Below are positions 9,218 to 17,938 of a stretch of 64,000 nt of DNA, one piece after another (within the stretch, counting starts at the first letter, position 1; each line of letters begins with the position of its first letter). Origin of the DNA: Planococcus sp. PAMC 21323 (GTDB lineage: Bacteria > Bacillota > Bacilli > Bacillales_A > Planococcaceae); NCBI RefSeq assembly GCF_000785555.1, contig NZ_CP009129.1:620001-684000 (forward strand). The letters run 5' to 3'. A program made the translations under genes and the position numbers. The notes under the pieces were generated by a model that did no database searches, had not been told where the DNA came from, and was given only the letters and a program-made list of their open reading frames with translations.

Positions 9218-10699
9218 ATGGAAACAATAGGCCAGTTAGCGGTAAAGTCGGCACATGCATACCCGGAAAAAATAGCAGTAAAAGATGATCATCGTTCATT
9301 AACGTATAAAGAGTTTTTAGCTCGTGCAAATGCATTGGCTGCATATTTTCATGCATCTGGATATAAAAAAGGAGACCGAATCGGTATTTTAATGTCTAAT
9401 CGCATCGAACATATCGAATTAGACATTGCTGTTTCACTGGCTGGACTTATTAAAGTCCCGTTAAATTACCGGTTGCATCCAAAAGAACTAAAGTACATGA
9501 TTCATGATTCTGATCTTAGCTTGTTAATCGGTGAAAAAGAACTGTTGGATACAATCGAAACGAGCATTCCACTTTTATATATGGGTGTAGATTTTGAAGA
9601 AACCATTGCTCAGTATGAAGGTCAGTCGTTTACTGAACAAGTGGCAGAAGATGACTTGTTTGCGATTATGTATACATCAGGTACGACAGGTAATCCAAAA
9701 GGGGTGATGTTATCACATCGCAATATTATTGCAGGGGCATTATCGTTAGCTCAAGTTTGCGAAGTCGATTATAAAGACGTAATAGGCCATGTTGCACCGC
9801 TAACTCACGGCGCAAACTTTTTAAGTCATGTAGCTTGGCTCTACGGTTTGACTCAAGTGGTTTATAACAAATTTGAGCCAGAAGAATTTTTAGATGGACT
9901 TGTCGAGGACAAAATCTCAGTCTTGTTTTTAGTACCTACCATGGTCAATTTAATGATCCAACATCCTAATTTTGATGCTTCAAAATTAGCTACAGTAAAA
10001 TCGATTAATATGGCAGGATCGCCAATAGCTGCAAGTAAACTTCAAGAAGCTTTAGATAAAGCTGGGAATATTTTTGTAGAGACATATGGACAAGTAGAAG
10101 CGCCTATGTGCATTACGATGATGCCACGAAATGAAATTCATAAACGTCTAGATTCATGTGGTCGGATTGGCGTCTTTGTCGACGTGAAAATTGTAGACGA
10201 TGAAAACAACGAAGTACCGCATGGCGAAGTTGGTGAAATTATTGCCAAAGGTTCACTTGTTATGCGCGGTTATTGGAATAATGAGAAGGCAACAAGCGAG
10301 ACGTTAAGAGACGGATGGTTGCATACAGGAGATCTCGGAAGACGCGATGAATCAGGATACGTGTATATTGTTGATCGTAAAAAAGATGTCATCATTTCAG
10401 GTGGAGTCAATATTTATCCGCGCGAAGTAGAAGAAGTCTTGAATTTACATACGGGGGTAAAAGAAACCTGTGTCATTGGAGTTCCTGACGATAAATGGGG
10501 AGAAAACGTCGTTGCGTTTGTTGTCCCAAATGGACGAGAAGAAGTAACGGTTGAGAGTTTAATCGATTTATGTAAAGAAAATTTAGCAAGCTTCAAAAAG
10601 CCTAAAGAACTATTTATTGTTGAAGAATTGCCGAAAAGTTCTTATGGGAAAATTTTGAAACGTGAAATGAAAACAAAACATACGGAGGTGATCCAATGA
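9218..10699 (+). CDS. Acyl-CoA ligase (AMP-binding, ANL superfamily)
   Basis: 493 residues with the ANL core motifs: phosphate loop YTSGTTGNPKGVMLSH (about residue 150), YGQVEAP (A5), GWLHTGDLGRRDESGY and VDRKKDVIISGGVNIYPREVEE (A7-A8), and the C-terminal catalytic lysine in SYGKILKREM. It activates a carboxylic acid to its CoA thioester through an acyl-adenylate. The substrate is not predictable. ATG 9218 follows AAGGAG. It overlaps the thiolase gene by four bases (ATGA). In context it probably primes the acid produced by the upstream dehydrogenases for cleavage by the thiolase-like enzyme. Confidence 0.92.
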   Translation: METIGQLAVKSAHAYPEKIAVKDDHRSLTYKEFLARANALAAYFHASGYKKGDRIGILMSNRIEHIELDIAVSLAGLIKVPLNYRLHPKELKYMIHDSDLSLLIGEKELLDTIETSIPLLYMGVDFEETIAQYEGQSFTEQVAEDDLFAIMYTSGTTGNPKGVMLSHRNIIAGALSLAQVCEVDYKDVIGHVAPLTHGANFLSHVAWLYGLTQVVYNKFEPEEFLDGLVEDKISVLFLVPTMVNLMIQHPNFDASKLATVKSINMAGSPIAASKLQEALDKAGNIFVETYGQVEAPMCITMMPRNEIHKRLDSCGRIGVFVDVKIVDDENNEVPHGEVGEIIAKGSLVMRGYWNNEKATSETLRDGWLHTGDLGRRDESGYVYIVDRKKDVIISGGVNIYPREVEEVLNLHTGVKETCVIGVPDDKWGENVVAFVVPNGREEVTVESLIDLCKENLASFKKPKELFIVEELPKSSYGKILKREMKTKHTEVIQ

Positions 10700-11829
10700 C
10701 GAATGTTTATGTACATGGTATTGGCATGACGAAGTTTGGTACATTAACGTCTTCATTGAAAGAATTACTATTAGAGGCAAGCGCTGAAGCTTTGATCGAT
10801 GCTGGCCGTCCAAAAATAGATGCTGTATTTGTTGGTAACTTTATGGGGGGCAGTATTGCCAATCAAGAAATTTTAGGAGCTATTGTTGCAAATGAATTAG
10901 GTCTTGGCTATATTCCTTCAACAAAAGTCGAAGGTGCATGCGCTTCAGGAGGAATCGCTTTTCGTCAAGGGTTATTAGGTATCATGAGTGGAGAATACGA
11001 AACGGTATTAGTAGCCGGTGTTGAAAAGATGAAGCATGCTACTACGCCAGATGTTACGCAAGCAATCAATGCTGCAATGGATACGACGACCAATGAAAAA
11101 CATGCAGGACTAACATTCCCAGGTTTCTTCGGCGTTTTAGCAAACCGATATTTCCATGAGACGGGTGCAACCAAAGAGCATTTGGCACGCGTGGCATTAA
11201 AAAATCGTCAAAATGCGGTAAATAATCCGCTCGCTCAATTCGCTAAGCCGACAACACTGGAAGAAATAATGAATGCACGTATGATTACAGATCCACTCGG
11301 TTTGTTCGATTGTTCACCAATGACCGATGGTGCATCTGCTATTGTCATTTCACGTAAAAAATCTCCGATATATGTGAAAGCATCGTCGCAAGTGTCGGGA
11401 CCTACTAAAATGCAAGACGCTTCTAACTTATTATCACTACCAGCGATTGGCGAATCAGGGCGTCTTGCTTACGAAAAAGCAGGTGTAGGGCCAGAGGATA
11501 TTGATGTAGTAGAAATTCATGACTGCTTCTCGATGACTGAAATCATCGCTACAGAAGAACTTGGATTTTTTAATCCATTAGAAGGGTGGAAAGCGATAGA
11601 AGAAGGGCGCACACAAGTAACGGGGGATAAGCCTGTAAACACAAGTGGTGGGTTATTATCTCGTGGTCATCCAATTGGCGCAACGGGAATCGCACAAATT
11701 TATCAATTGGTCCGTCAATTGCGAGGAAATGCAGCCAATCAACTAGAGAAAACGCCTCGACTCGCTTTGGCACAAAATTTAGGTGGCACAGGTTCGTACT
11801 CAACTGTCCACATACTAGAAAGGGTGTAA
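10696..11829 (+). CDS. Thiolase-family protein, SCP2/lipid-transfer type
   Basis: 377 residues. Nucleophile Cys82 lies in VEGACASGG, with EIHDCFSMTE and GLLSRGHPIGATG supplying the histidines. The C-terminal motif reads QNLGGTGSYS, lacking the second catalytic cysteine of classical thiolases, as in SCP2-type thiolases and Ltp2-like aldolases. Such proteins often need a DUF35 partner, and one is encoded immediately downstream. It may catalyse a CoA-dependent Claisen cleavage or a retro-aldol step. Start ATG 10696 overlaps the ligase stop and is preceded by CGGAGGTGA. Confidence 0.9.
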   Translation: MTNVYVHGIGMTKFGTLTSSLKELLLEASAEALIDAGRPKIDAVFVGNFMGGSIANQEILGAIVANELGLGYIPSTKVEGACASGGIAFRQGLLGIMSGEYETVLVAGVEKMKHATTPDVTQAINAAMDTTTNEKHAGLTFPGFFGVLANRYFHETGATKEHLARVALKNRQNAVNNPLAQFAKPTTLEEIMNARMITDPLGLFDCSPMTDGASAIVISRKKSPIYVKASSQVSGPTKMQDASNLLSLPAIGESGRLAYEKAGVGPEDIDVVEIHDCFSMTEIIATEELGFFNPLEGWKAIEEGRTQVTGDKPVNTSGGLLSRGHPIGATGIAQIYQLVRQLRGNAANQLEKTPRLALAQNLGGTGSYSTVHILERV

Positions 11830-11831
11830 GA

Positions 11832-12134
11832 ATGAAAATTTACTCTTGCTGTGACAAAGAATCTATTACGAAAAAGTATTTTTGTTCAGAATGTGGGAAA
11901 AACGAATTTGAAGAAAGAGAAGTGTCTGATTCAGGTACTGTCTACAGCTTTACGAAAATTCATATAGCTCCAGCGGAATTTGCGGACATCGCACCCTATA
12001 ATGTGGTGCTAGTCGATTTAGATGAAGCTGATGCCAAAGTTACTACGCGGATTGAAGAAGATGTGAAAATTGGTGACAAAGTAAGCTTAGACCGAATAGA
12101 AAAGGATGCTTATATTTACAAGCGGGTTTCTTAA
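11832..12134 (+). CDS. DUF35 OB-fold/zinc-ribbon partner of the thiolase
   Basis: 100 residues: an N-terminal rubredoxin-like zinc ribbon (CC near the start, then FCSECGKNEF) and a C-terminal OB fold (GTVYSFTKIHIAP, APYNVVLVDLDE, VKIGDKVSLDRI). DUF35 proteins such as ChsH2 and the PhlB/archaeal partners bind SCP2-type thiolases and shape the acyl-CoA site. It begins two bases after the thiolase stop with an AAGGGTG ribosome site and is the last gene of the operon. Confidence 0.88.
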   Translation: MKIYSCCDKESITKKYFCSECGKNEFEEREVSDSGTVYSFTKIHIAPAEFADIAPYNVVLVDLDEADAKVTTRIEEDVKIGDKVSLDRIEKDAYIYKRVS

Positions 12135-12144
12135 TAAGGCAATG

Positions 12145-12190
12145 AAAAAAGCTTCCAACCGGTGAAATTTCACTGGTTGGAAGCTTTTTT
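12145..12190. terminator. Bidirectional terminator ending the catabolic operon
   Basis: A long stem (GCTTCCAACC pairing with GGTTGGAAGC, extended by A and T runs) lies between the convergent DUF35 and DUF4256 genes, with T6 or A6 on either side. It can stop transcription in both directions. Confidence 0.9.
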
Positions 12191-12197
12191 TATGCAA

Positions 12198-12761
12198 TTA
12201 AATTCGCGCCATTCCTCTAAATCCTCTAGCTCCGTAATACGAGTCTGCCCCATTATGGTATAAGAAAACTTGACCATAGCGGAAATCGCAGAACAAAGCA
12301 CCACCACGATCTCGTACTTCTGCTGGTGTTAACACCCAACTCGATGTTTTCGAATCGAAAGTGCCAAGCTTTTGCAATGCGCGATACTGCTCTTCTGTTA
12401 GAATTTCGATCCCCATTTCAGCAGCCATAGTCATCGCATTATTATCGGGTTTGTTTTTCTTTCGTGCGTCGAGTGCTTTCTGGTCGTAACAAATGCTTCT
12501 CCGACCACTTGGGCTTTCTGCTGAACAATCATAAAAAATATATTCATCGTTCTCTTGATCGAAATTCACGACGTCTGGTTCGCCACCTGTCCGTTCCATT
12601 TCAAAAAGTGACCATAATTTGTACGGATGAGCTTCTAGCTTTTGCTGAATAGGTTCCCACTCAAGTGAGTCATGGCGTTCCATATTTTGTTCGAAGCGCT
12701 CTTTCAAACTAGTTAACAATTCTCCATATTGCTCTGTAGATAAAGCTTTTTTCTTCGTCAT
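12198..12761 (-). CDS. DUF4256 domain protein
   Basis: 187 residues covering a complete DUF4256 domain, with the conserved ERTGGEPDVV, AESPSGRRSICYD, EILTEEQYRALQ and FRYGQVFLYHNGADSYYGARGFRG stretches. The family is soluble, has no signal peptide and has no assigned function. ATG 12761 follows GGAGGC. It is monocistronic and convergent to the catabolic operon. Confidence 0.85.
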   Translation of the reverse strand: MTKKKALSTEQYGELLTSLKERFEQNMERHDSLEWEPIQQKLEAHPYKLWSLFEMERTGGEPDVVNFDQENDEYIFYDCSAESPSGRRSICYDQKALDARKKNKPDNNAMTMAAEMGIEILTEEQYRALQKLGTFDSKTSSWVLTPAEVRDRGGALFCDFRYGQVFLYHNGADSYYGARGFRGMARI

Positions 12762-12894
12762 TTGATTAGCCTCCTTCTTCGATAATAAATACTCAGAATA
12801 ATCTTACTTAATTGTGCACGGATAAAAGAATTTTAGCAAATAGATTTTAACGAAAGAGAGGTTACAAGTTTCTCGTATTTTTAAAAGACAGCCC

Positions 12895-12926
12895 TTGACT
12901 TTCAATTGATAACGATTATCATTATT
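12895..12926 (+). promoter_or_regulatory. Promoter of efeOBU overlapped by a Fur box
   Basis: TTGACT (12895-12900) and TATCAT (12917-12922) are 16 bases apart. The 19-base sequence 12908-12926 matches the Fur consensus GATAATGATTATCATTATC at 17 of 19 positions and covers the spacer and -10. Iron-loaded Fur bound here would block the promoter. Confidence 0.88.
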
Positions 12927-12958
12927 AATTAGAAACAAATGATGAAAGAGGGATATCC

Positions 12959-13804
12959 ATGAAAAAAGCTCCATTTTTACTATCTTCCATATTACTAAGC
13001 GCCGCATTAGCGGGTTGTGCAGAAAAAGAAGCAAGTACACAACCTGAAGAAGCTGCTGAAACGATAGATTTGCAAACTGAAGTAGATGCCTATAAAGAAT
13101 TTGCAATCGAGCAAATGAATGAATTTGTATTAGAAACTGAGAAGTTCACAGAAGCTGTAAAGAGTGGCGATGTTGAAGAAGCGAAAGCTATTTACCCTCT
13201 TGCACGTATGTATTTCGAACGTTCAGAACCAATTGCGGAAAGCTTTGGTGACTTAGACCCGCGTATCGATGCACGTCTAGCAGACGTAAAAGAAGCAGGG
13301 CAAGGAGAAGAAGAGTGGTCGGGTTATCATAAAATTGAGTACGGTCTTTGGGTTGAAAATACAACACAAGGTTATGAAGAAATAGCGGACCAATTATTGA
13401 TAGATACAAAAGAATTAAGAGCGCGTGTTGAAACGGTAGACGTTACACCCGACTTGATGATGACAGGTGCAGTTGACTTGTTAAATGAAGTTTCTACTTC
13501 AAAAATCACCGGTGAAGAGGAAATTTTTTCTCATACTGATTTATACGACTTCCAAGCAAACGTTGAAGGAGCAGAAAAAATCTTCCGTATTCTAGAACCA
13601 GAAATCACAGCTAAAGACGAAACATTAACAGAAATTCTTGAAACTAAATTCGATGCCTTATACACTTTGCTAGATAACTACAGAGTAGGTGAAAATGGCT
13701 TTGTATCCTATGAAGAATTAACTGCAGAAGATACGAAAAAATTGGCGACTGCAGTAAATCAGTTAGGCGAACCGCTTAGTCAAATGGGAATCATAATGGA
13801 GTGA
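12959..13804 (+). CDS. efeO: EfeO-type iron-binding lipoprotein (EfeM/M75 domain)
   Basis: 281 residues: a lipoprotein signal ending LAGC, then an imelysin-like EfeM (M75) domain with the HxxE metal motif at His124-Glu127 (GYHKIEYGLW). It lacks a cupredoxin domain. In EfeUOB systems EfeO presents iron to the EfeU permease at the outer face of the membrane. Start ATG 12959 follows GAAAGAGGG. The upstream Fur box indicates iron repression. It overlaps the efeB region by a few bases and is first in the operon. Confidence 0.92.
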   Translation: MKKAPFLLSSILLSAALAGCAEKEASTQPEEAAETIDLQTEVDAYKEFAIEQMNEFVLETEKFTEAVKSGDVEEAKAIYPLARMYFERSEPIAESFGDLDPRIDARLADVKEAGQGEEEWSGYHKIEYGLWVENTTQGYEEIADQLLIDTKELRARVETVDVTPDLMMTGAVDLLNEVSTSKITGEEEIFSHTDLYDFQANVEGAEKIFRILEPEITAKDETLTEILETKFDALYTLLDNYRVGENGFVSYEELTAEDTKKLATAVNQLGEPLSQMGIIME

Positions 13805-13809
13805 ATAAA

Positions 13810-15084
13810 ATGACCTCAACAGATGAGAAATGGCTAGAAAAGAAAATATCTAGACGGTCCATGCTAAAAATTACGGGCGCTGGAGCAGCTGGAGTTGCTG
13901 TTCTTGCTTCGGGTATGGGCGGAGTCGCAAAAGCATTTGGATTTGATATTCTTGACGACGATCATAAAGCCGAAAACAAAGTGATGTTTTACGGAAAGCA
14001 TCAACCAGGTATCACGACAGCGACAACTTCTCACGTTTACTTTGCTTCTTTAAATGTGCTCGTTGAATCACAAAGTGAGCTGCAAGACTTGTTTAAAACG
14101 TGGACGCCTTTAACTGTACGTTTGATGAACGGTGAGCAACTTGAAGAAGTTTCTCAAGGAGTATTTATGCCACCGAAAGATACTGGTGAATCATCAGGAT
14201 TAGATGCTTCAAACTTAACGGTGACATTTGGAGTCGGACCTTCACTGTTTAGCAATAAAAAACTTGGATTAAGCGGTAAAAAGCCTTCAGAACTAAACGA
14301 GTTACCGCATTTTCCACAAGATCAGATCGATGAGAAATATTCTGGTGGAGATATATGCATACAAGCTTGTGCAGATGATCCACAAGTTGCTTTTCATGCG
14401 GTGCGCAATTTAGTACGTGCAGCATCAGGGAAAGTGTCATTAAAGTGGACACAAACAGGATTTACATCGACGCCTAAAGTAAAAGATAAAAAAGAAACAC
14501 CTCGAAATTTATTTGCTTTTAAAGACGGAACAGTTAATCCAGACACAAAAAGTGCTTCAGACATGAAAGAAGTTGTTTGGGTGCAACCAGATGAGTCGAA
14601 AAGCTGGATGACCAATGGAACGTATTTAGTTGTCCGTAAAATTCAAATGCACTTAGAAACATGGGATCGCACTTCACTACAAGGACAAGAAGCAACTTTT
14701 GGTAGACATCGTGACAGCGGCGCACCAATCGGCAAGAAAAATGAATTTGATGAGGTAGATTTGGAGTCGAGAGATGCGACGGGTAATCCTCACATTCCAG
14801 TTGATTCACATATTGCCTTAGCACGAAAAGTAAAAGATCAGATTATGAGAAGAGGATTTTCTTATTCAAGCGGCTTGGTCGATGAAACAGGTTCATATGA
14901 TGCCGGTTTATTATTTATTTCGTTCCAAAAAGATCCACAGCAATTTATCAATATCCAAAATGCAATGGGCCGTGTTGATAAGCTAAACGAATACATTACC
15001 CACCGAGGTAGCGGCGTTTTTGCTTGCTTCCCAGGGGTTCAAAAAGGGAGCTATATAGGTGAGAAACTTTTTAACACATATTAA
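13810..15084 (+). CDS. efeB: EfeB, Dyp-type heme peroxidase with Tat signal
   Basis: 424 residues. The twin-arginine signal SRRSMLKITG is followed by a hydrophobic core. The DyP fold has the catalytic Asp in FKDGT (about residue 239) and the proximal heme His near residue 300 (FGRHRD). EfeB is exported folded through Tat and oxidises ferrous iron or otherwise assists uptake by EfeU. GGAG at 13798-13801 places the start at ATG 13810. The GTG at 13801 overlaps that site. It overlaps efeU by 26 bases. Confidence 0.93.
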   Translation: MTSTDEKWLEKKISRRSMLKITGAGAAGVAVLASGMGGVAKAFGFDILDDDHKAENKVMFYGKHQPGITTATTSHVYFASLNVLVESQSELQDLFKTWTPLTVRLMNGEQLEEVSQGVFMPPKDTGESSGLDASNLTVTFGVGPSLFSNKKLGLSGKKPSELNELPHFPQDQIDEKYSGGDICIQACADDPQVAFHAVRNLVRAASGKVSLKWTQTGFTSTPKVKDKKETPRNLFAFKDGTVNPDTKSASDMKEVVWVQPDESKSWMTNGTYLVVRKIQMHLETWDRTSLQGQEATFGRHRDSGAPIGKKNEFDEVDLESRDATGNPHIPVDSHIALARKVKDQIMRRGFSYSSGLVDETGSYDAGLLFISFQKDPQQFINIQNAMGRVDKLNEYITHRGSGVFACFPGVQKGSYIGEKLFNTY

Positions 15085-16813
15085 AATTTTACTTCTTGTG
15101 CTCAGCTTATTAGTAGTACCTGCTCATACCTTCGCTTCTACTGAACAATCTTTTGGCTCTTTCTATGTATCAATTACAGATGCTATTATGAGCACACAAA
15201 ATGGTAATGACTCTAATGCCGTAGATGCGATTGAAGAGTTTCAAACAGAATGGCAACAACTCAATGTTACGGAAGGGACAGAATCAGAAGCAGTTACAGA
15301 AGCTCTAAAAAATGCTTCTGACGCACCGTCTAGTAATGAGCGTTTAGCTGCTTTAACCGTATTATCAAAAGCACTGACTGCTTATGAAAAAGCCGAGAAC
15401 CCTGTGGATGAAGAAGCAGGGCGTAAAGAATTTTTGCAAGCGATGGAACCTTTTGTTGCTGATTTGAAAGAGGCAGTTGAGACTGGCGATCAACAGGAAA
15501 TTCAAGAAGCCTATTCTATTTTCCTTGCAGGTTGGGGGAAAAACGAGCGCGTTGTCCAAGCACAAAGTATCGCAGCGTATGGTCAAATCGAAACGCAAAT
15601 GTCGTTTATGCGAATCGCTTTAGCAAATGACGATTTTGACGTTACCGCATTTAGTGAACAAACTACAGCAGTCGAACAAACCATTCAAGACTTTGGTTCA
15701 GGAAATATAAAAGAAGCTAAAACAACAAACGACTACTCGCTTGCGACCTTAGTAGGTTTGTTGGATGACAGCGAAAATGCAATTCAAAAAGAAAAATACA
15801 CACAAGCCGGGGACACGTTGAAAAAGTTCATCACCATTTGGCCATCAGTTGAGGGAGATGTGCGAACAAAAAATGCGAGCTTGTACAGCGAAATTGAAGC
15901 AGAGTTACCGCTTCTTGTAAGTGAGTTAACACGTGAAAATGTCAAAGCAGATGCTGTTAGCGAAAAACTAGAATCATTCAAACAACAAATTAATTTTATT
16001 CAACAAGATACTGAATATAGCTTTTGGGACTCTGCGTTGATTTTACTGCGTGAAGGATTGGAAGCCTTGCTGATTATTTCAGCATTAGTTGCATTTTTGA
16101 AAAAAGCTGGGCAACAACATATGCAGCATTATATTTACGGAGGCGCAGCAGCAGGAATTGGCGTTAGCATCATCGCTGCGATTTTAATGTCGACATGGTT
16201 TCAATCGGGAACGATTGATGCGAGTCGTGAAGTGTTGGAAGGTTACGTAGGTCTTCTAGCTGCAGCCATGATGCTTGGAGTCGGTGTATGGCTACATAGT
16301 AAATCAACCGTCACCGCATGGAATCAATACATTTCAAAACAAATGAACCAGGCGTTATCCAATCAAAGTGTATGGGCAATGGCGTTACTTAGCTTCTTAA
16401 CAGTATTTAGAGAAGGCGCAGAAACTGTTGTTTTCTATATGGGAATTGCACCAAAAATGTCGACAGCCGATTTTAGTTTAGGAATCGCTTTAGCTTTACT
16501 AATTCTCGTCGTAGCGGCCTTCTTTTTTGCTAAAGTGAGCAAAAAACTGCCTATGCATTACTTCTTTGGTGTCGCAACGGTATTTATCTATTTGCTAGCG
16601 TTTAAAATCATCGGGGCAAGTATTCACACTTTGCAATTAACCAATGTGTTGCCAACGCATATTATTGCGGATTTACCGGTCATTAACGTTATTGGGTTTT
16701 ACCCATCAGTGGAAACTTTAAGTGCGCAATTCTTCTTATTAGTTCTTATAGCGGCCACGATCATTTATAAAAAGAAGCAATCTAGTACTAGTCATGTGGT
16801 AGTAGAAGGTTAA
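15059..16813 (+). CDS. efeU: EfeU/FTR1-family iron permease with long N-terminal extracytoplasmic domain
   Basis: 584 residues. An N-terminal signal segment and about 290 residues of helical extracytoplasmic sequence precede the FTR1 permease. That permease has the iron-transport motifs REGLE (331-335) and REGAE (451-455) and seven membrane segments. GTG 15059 lies eight bases after GGGAG, inside the 3' end of efeB. The N-terminal part resembles the helical extension known in many Firmicute EfeU proteins and may gather iron near EfeO. The order here is O-B-U, with the permease last. Confidence 0.92.
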   Translation: MRNFLTHIKILLLVLSLLVVPAHTFASTEQSFGSFYVSITDAIMSTQNGNDSNAVDAIEEFQTEWQQLNVTEGTESEAVTEALKNASDAPSSNERLAALTVLSKALTAYEKAENPVDEEAGRKEFLQAMEPFVADLKEAVETGDQQEIQEAYSIFLAGWGKNERVVQAQSIAAYGQIETQMSFMRIALANDDFDVTAFSEQTTAVEQTIQDFGSGNIKEAKTTNDYSLATLVGLLDDSENAIQKEKYTQAGDTLKKFITIWPSVEGDVRTKNASLYSEIEAELPLLVSELTRENVKADAVSEKLESFKQQINFIQQDTEYSFWDSALILLREGLEALLIISALVAFLKKAGQQHMQHYIYGGAAAGIGVSIIAAILMSTWFQSGTIDASREVLEGYVGLLAAAMMLGVGVWLHSKSTVTAWNQYISKQMNQALSNQSVWAMALLSFLTVFREGAETVVFYMGIAPKMSTADFSLGIALALLILVVAAFFFAKVSKKLPMHYFFGVATVFIYLLAFKIIGASIHTLQLTNVLPTHIIADLPVINVIGFYPSVETLSAQFFLLVLIAATIIYKKKQSSTSHVVVEG

Positions 16814-16817
16814 ATAC

Positions 16818-16848
16818 AAATGGAATTCCTTTGGGGATTCCATTTTTT
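16818..16848 (+). terminator. Terminator of efeOBU
   Basis: The stem AATGGAAT-CC pairing with GGATTCCATT starts five bases after the efeU stop and is followed by T6. Confidence 0.88.
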
Positions 16849-16943
16849 ATATTCTTTCACGTTTTTAGCTGGATTAAATTGGGTACTAATTTGTAATGAG
16901 TAAATCGATGTATGGAAGAGAATTAAACAAGAGGAGGAGTCTT

Positions 16944-17363
16944 ATGTTCAGGTCTGCTCAAGATGTGCTTACAAATTACCAGAAAGCTGTTTATGAAAAA
17001 GATGTAGATAAATTTCTTTTGAGCTATGCAGAAGAGATTCATATCTTTGATTGCTGGGGAAAATGGGAATATAACGGAATAGCTGCATGGAAAAAAGTCG
17101 TAGTTGAATGGTTTAGTGGATTAGAAGAAGAAATGCTGCTGAAAGTCGAATTTTATGATGATTTTGTAGAAGAAAGCGGAGATCTAGCGTTTGCGCACAG
17201 TGCGGTTAGCTACACTGCCGTAGATATGACGGGGAAAGAGGTAAGAAGTATGAAAAATCGTTTCACGTTTGTTATGAAAAAAAAACAAGACTCATGGAAA
17301 ATTATTCATGAACATTCATCACTACCTATAAATCCGGAAAATGAACAAGCGATTTTCGGTTGA
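16944..17363 (+). CDS. SnoaL/NTF2-like (DUF4440-type) protein
   Basis: 139 residues with the cone-shaped NTF2-like pattern: an N-terminal helix (DVLTNYQKAVYEKDVDKFLLSY), then alternating strands (IHIFDCWGKWEYNG, SVSYTAVDMTG, RFTFVMKKKQDSWKIIHEHSS). The final KIIHEHSS is typical of SnoaL_3/DUF4440 proteins. Members are small enzymes or binding proteins, and no substrate can be assigned. AGAGGAGGAG gives ATG 16944. An upstream in-frame ATG at 16896 has no ribosome site. Confidence 0.8.
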   Translation: MFRSAQDVLTNYQKAVYEKDVDKFLLSYAEEIHIFDCWGKWEYNGIAAWKKVVVEWFSGLEEEMLLKVEFYDDFVEESGDLAFAHSAVSYTAVDMTGKEVRSMKNRFTFVMKKKQDSWKIIHEHSSLPINPENEQAIFG

Positions 17364-17374
17364 TTTTCAAGAAG

Positions 17375-17415
17375 AAAACCCACTAAAGAAAAAGCTATTC
17401 TTCAGTGGGTTTTTG
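17375..17415. terminator. Bidirectional terminator
   Basis: The stem AAACCCACT pairing with AGTGGGTTT has an extended inner pairing. It lies between the convergent SnoaL-like gene and the membrane protein gene, with T and A runs on both sides. Confidence 0.85.
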
Positions 17416-17419
17416 CTTG

Positions 17420-17809
17420 TTATTCTTTTTCAGTTAAGAACGTAATAATCAAGAACATCAGGAACGCCAGCAATAGTATGCTGCCGCCTACGATGAAAAA
17501 GACTGTTACAAAAGTTTCATTCCAATTGAATGGATTTAAGTTATATATCCACATGCCACTAGTTAAAGTAAGAGCACCTACCATCGCAAGTATACTATGT
17601 ATAGCGACTAGCTTTTTGAAGCGGATTGTATAAACACGGTAGAATATGCCCCAGGCAAACACCGAAAGCCAGCCTACAAGCAAAATATGTGCGTGCACTG
17701 GGCGTAACCCATAATCCATTTCGCCAGCCATTTTAGAACCTAGAAACGTACCAAACAATCCAAAAACGGCTGAAAACTGTATTAAACGAAGACTCCATTT
17801 TTTCTCCAT
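17420..17809 (-). CDS. Four-helix membrane protein resembling a fragment of heme-copper oxidase subunit I
   Basis: 129 residues, four predicted membrane helices, ending in a charged tail. The segment RPVHAHILLVGWLSVFAWGIFYRV resembles a helix of NorB/cytochrome oxidase subunit I that contains a conserved histidine. The full set of heme and copper ligands is absent, so it is not an oxidase. Similar short proteins occur in Bacillales and are usually called cytochrome-c-oxidase-like or hypothetical. ATG 17809 follows GGAGG. Monocistronic. Confidence 0.7.
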   Translation of the reverse strand: MEKKWSLRLIQFSAVFGLFGTFLGSKMAGEMDYGLRPVHAHILLVGWLSVFAWGIFYRVYTIRFKKLVAIHSILAMVGALTLTSGMWIYNLNPFNWNETFVTVFFIVGGSILLLAFLMFLIITFLTEKE

Positions 17810-17938
17810 AGTAAAACCTCCAACTTATATTTTCGGGTCGTGACAATACGAGAAAGCTTTTATTGTAGCTACCTACAATTATATCATTGATCATTGCTCT
17901 AGTTTTATGAACAATTGACAAATTAATGGTTTTTTTAC

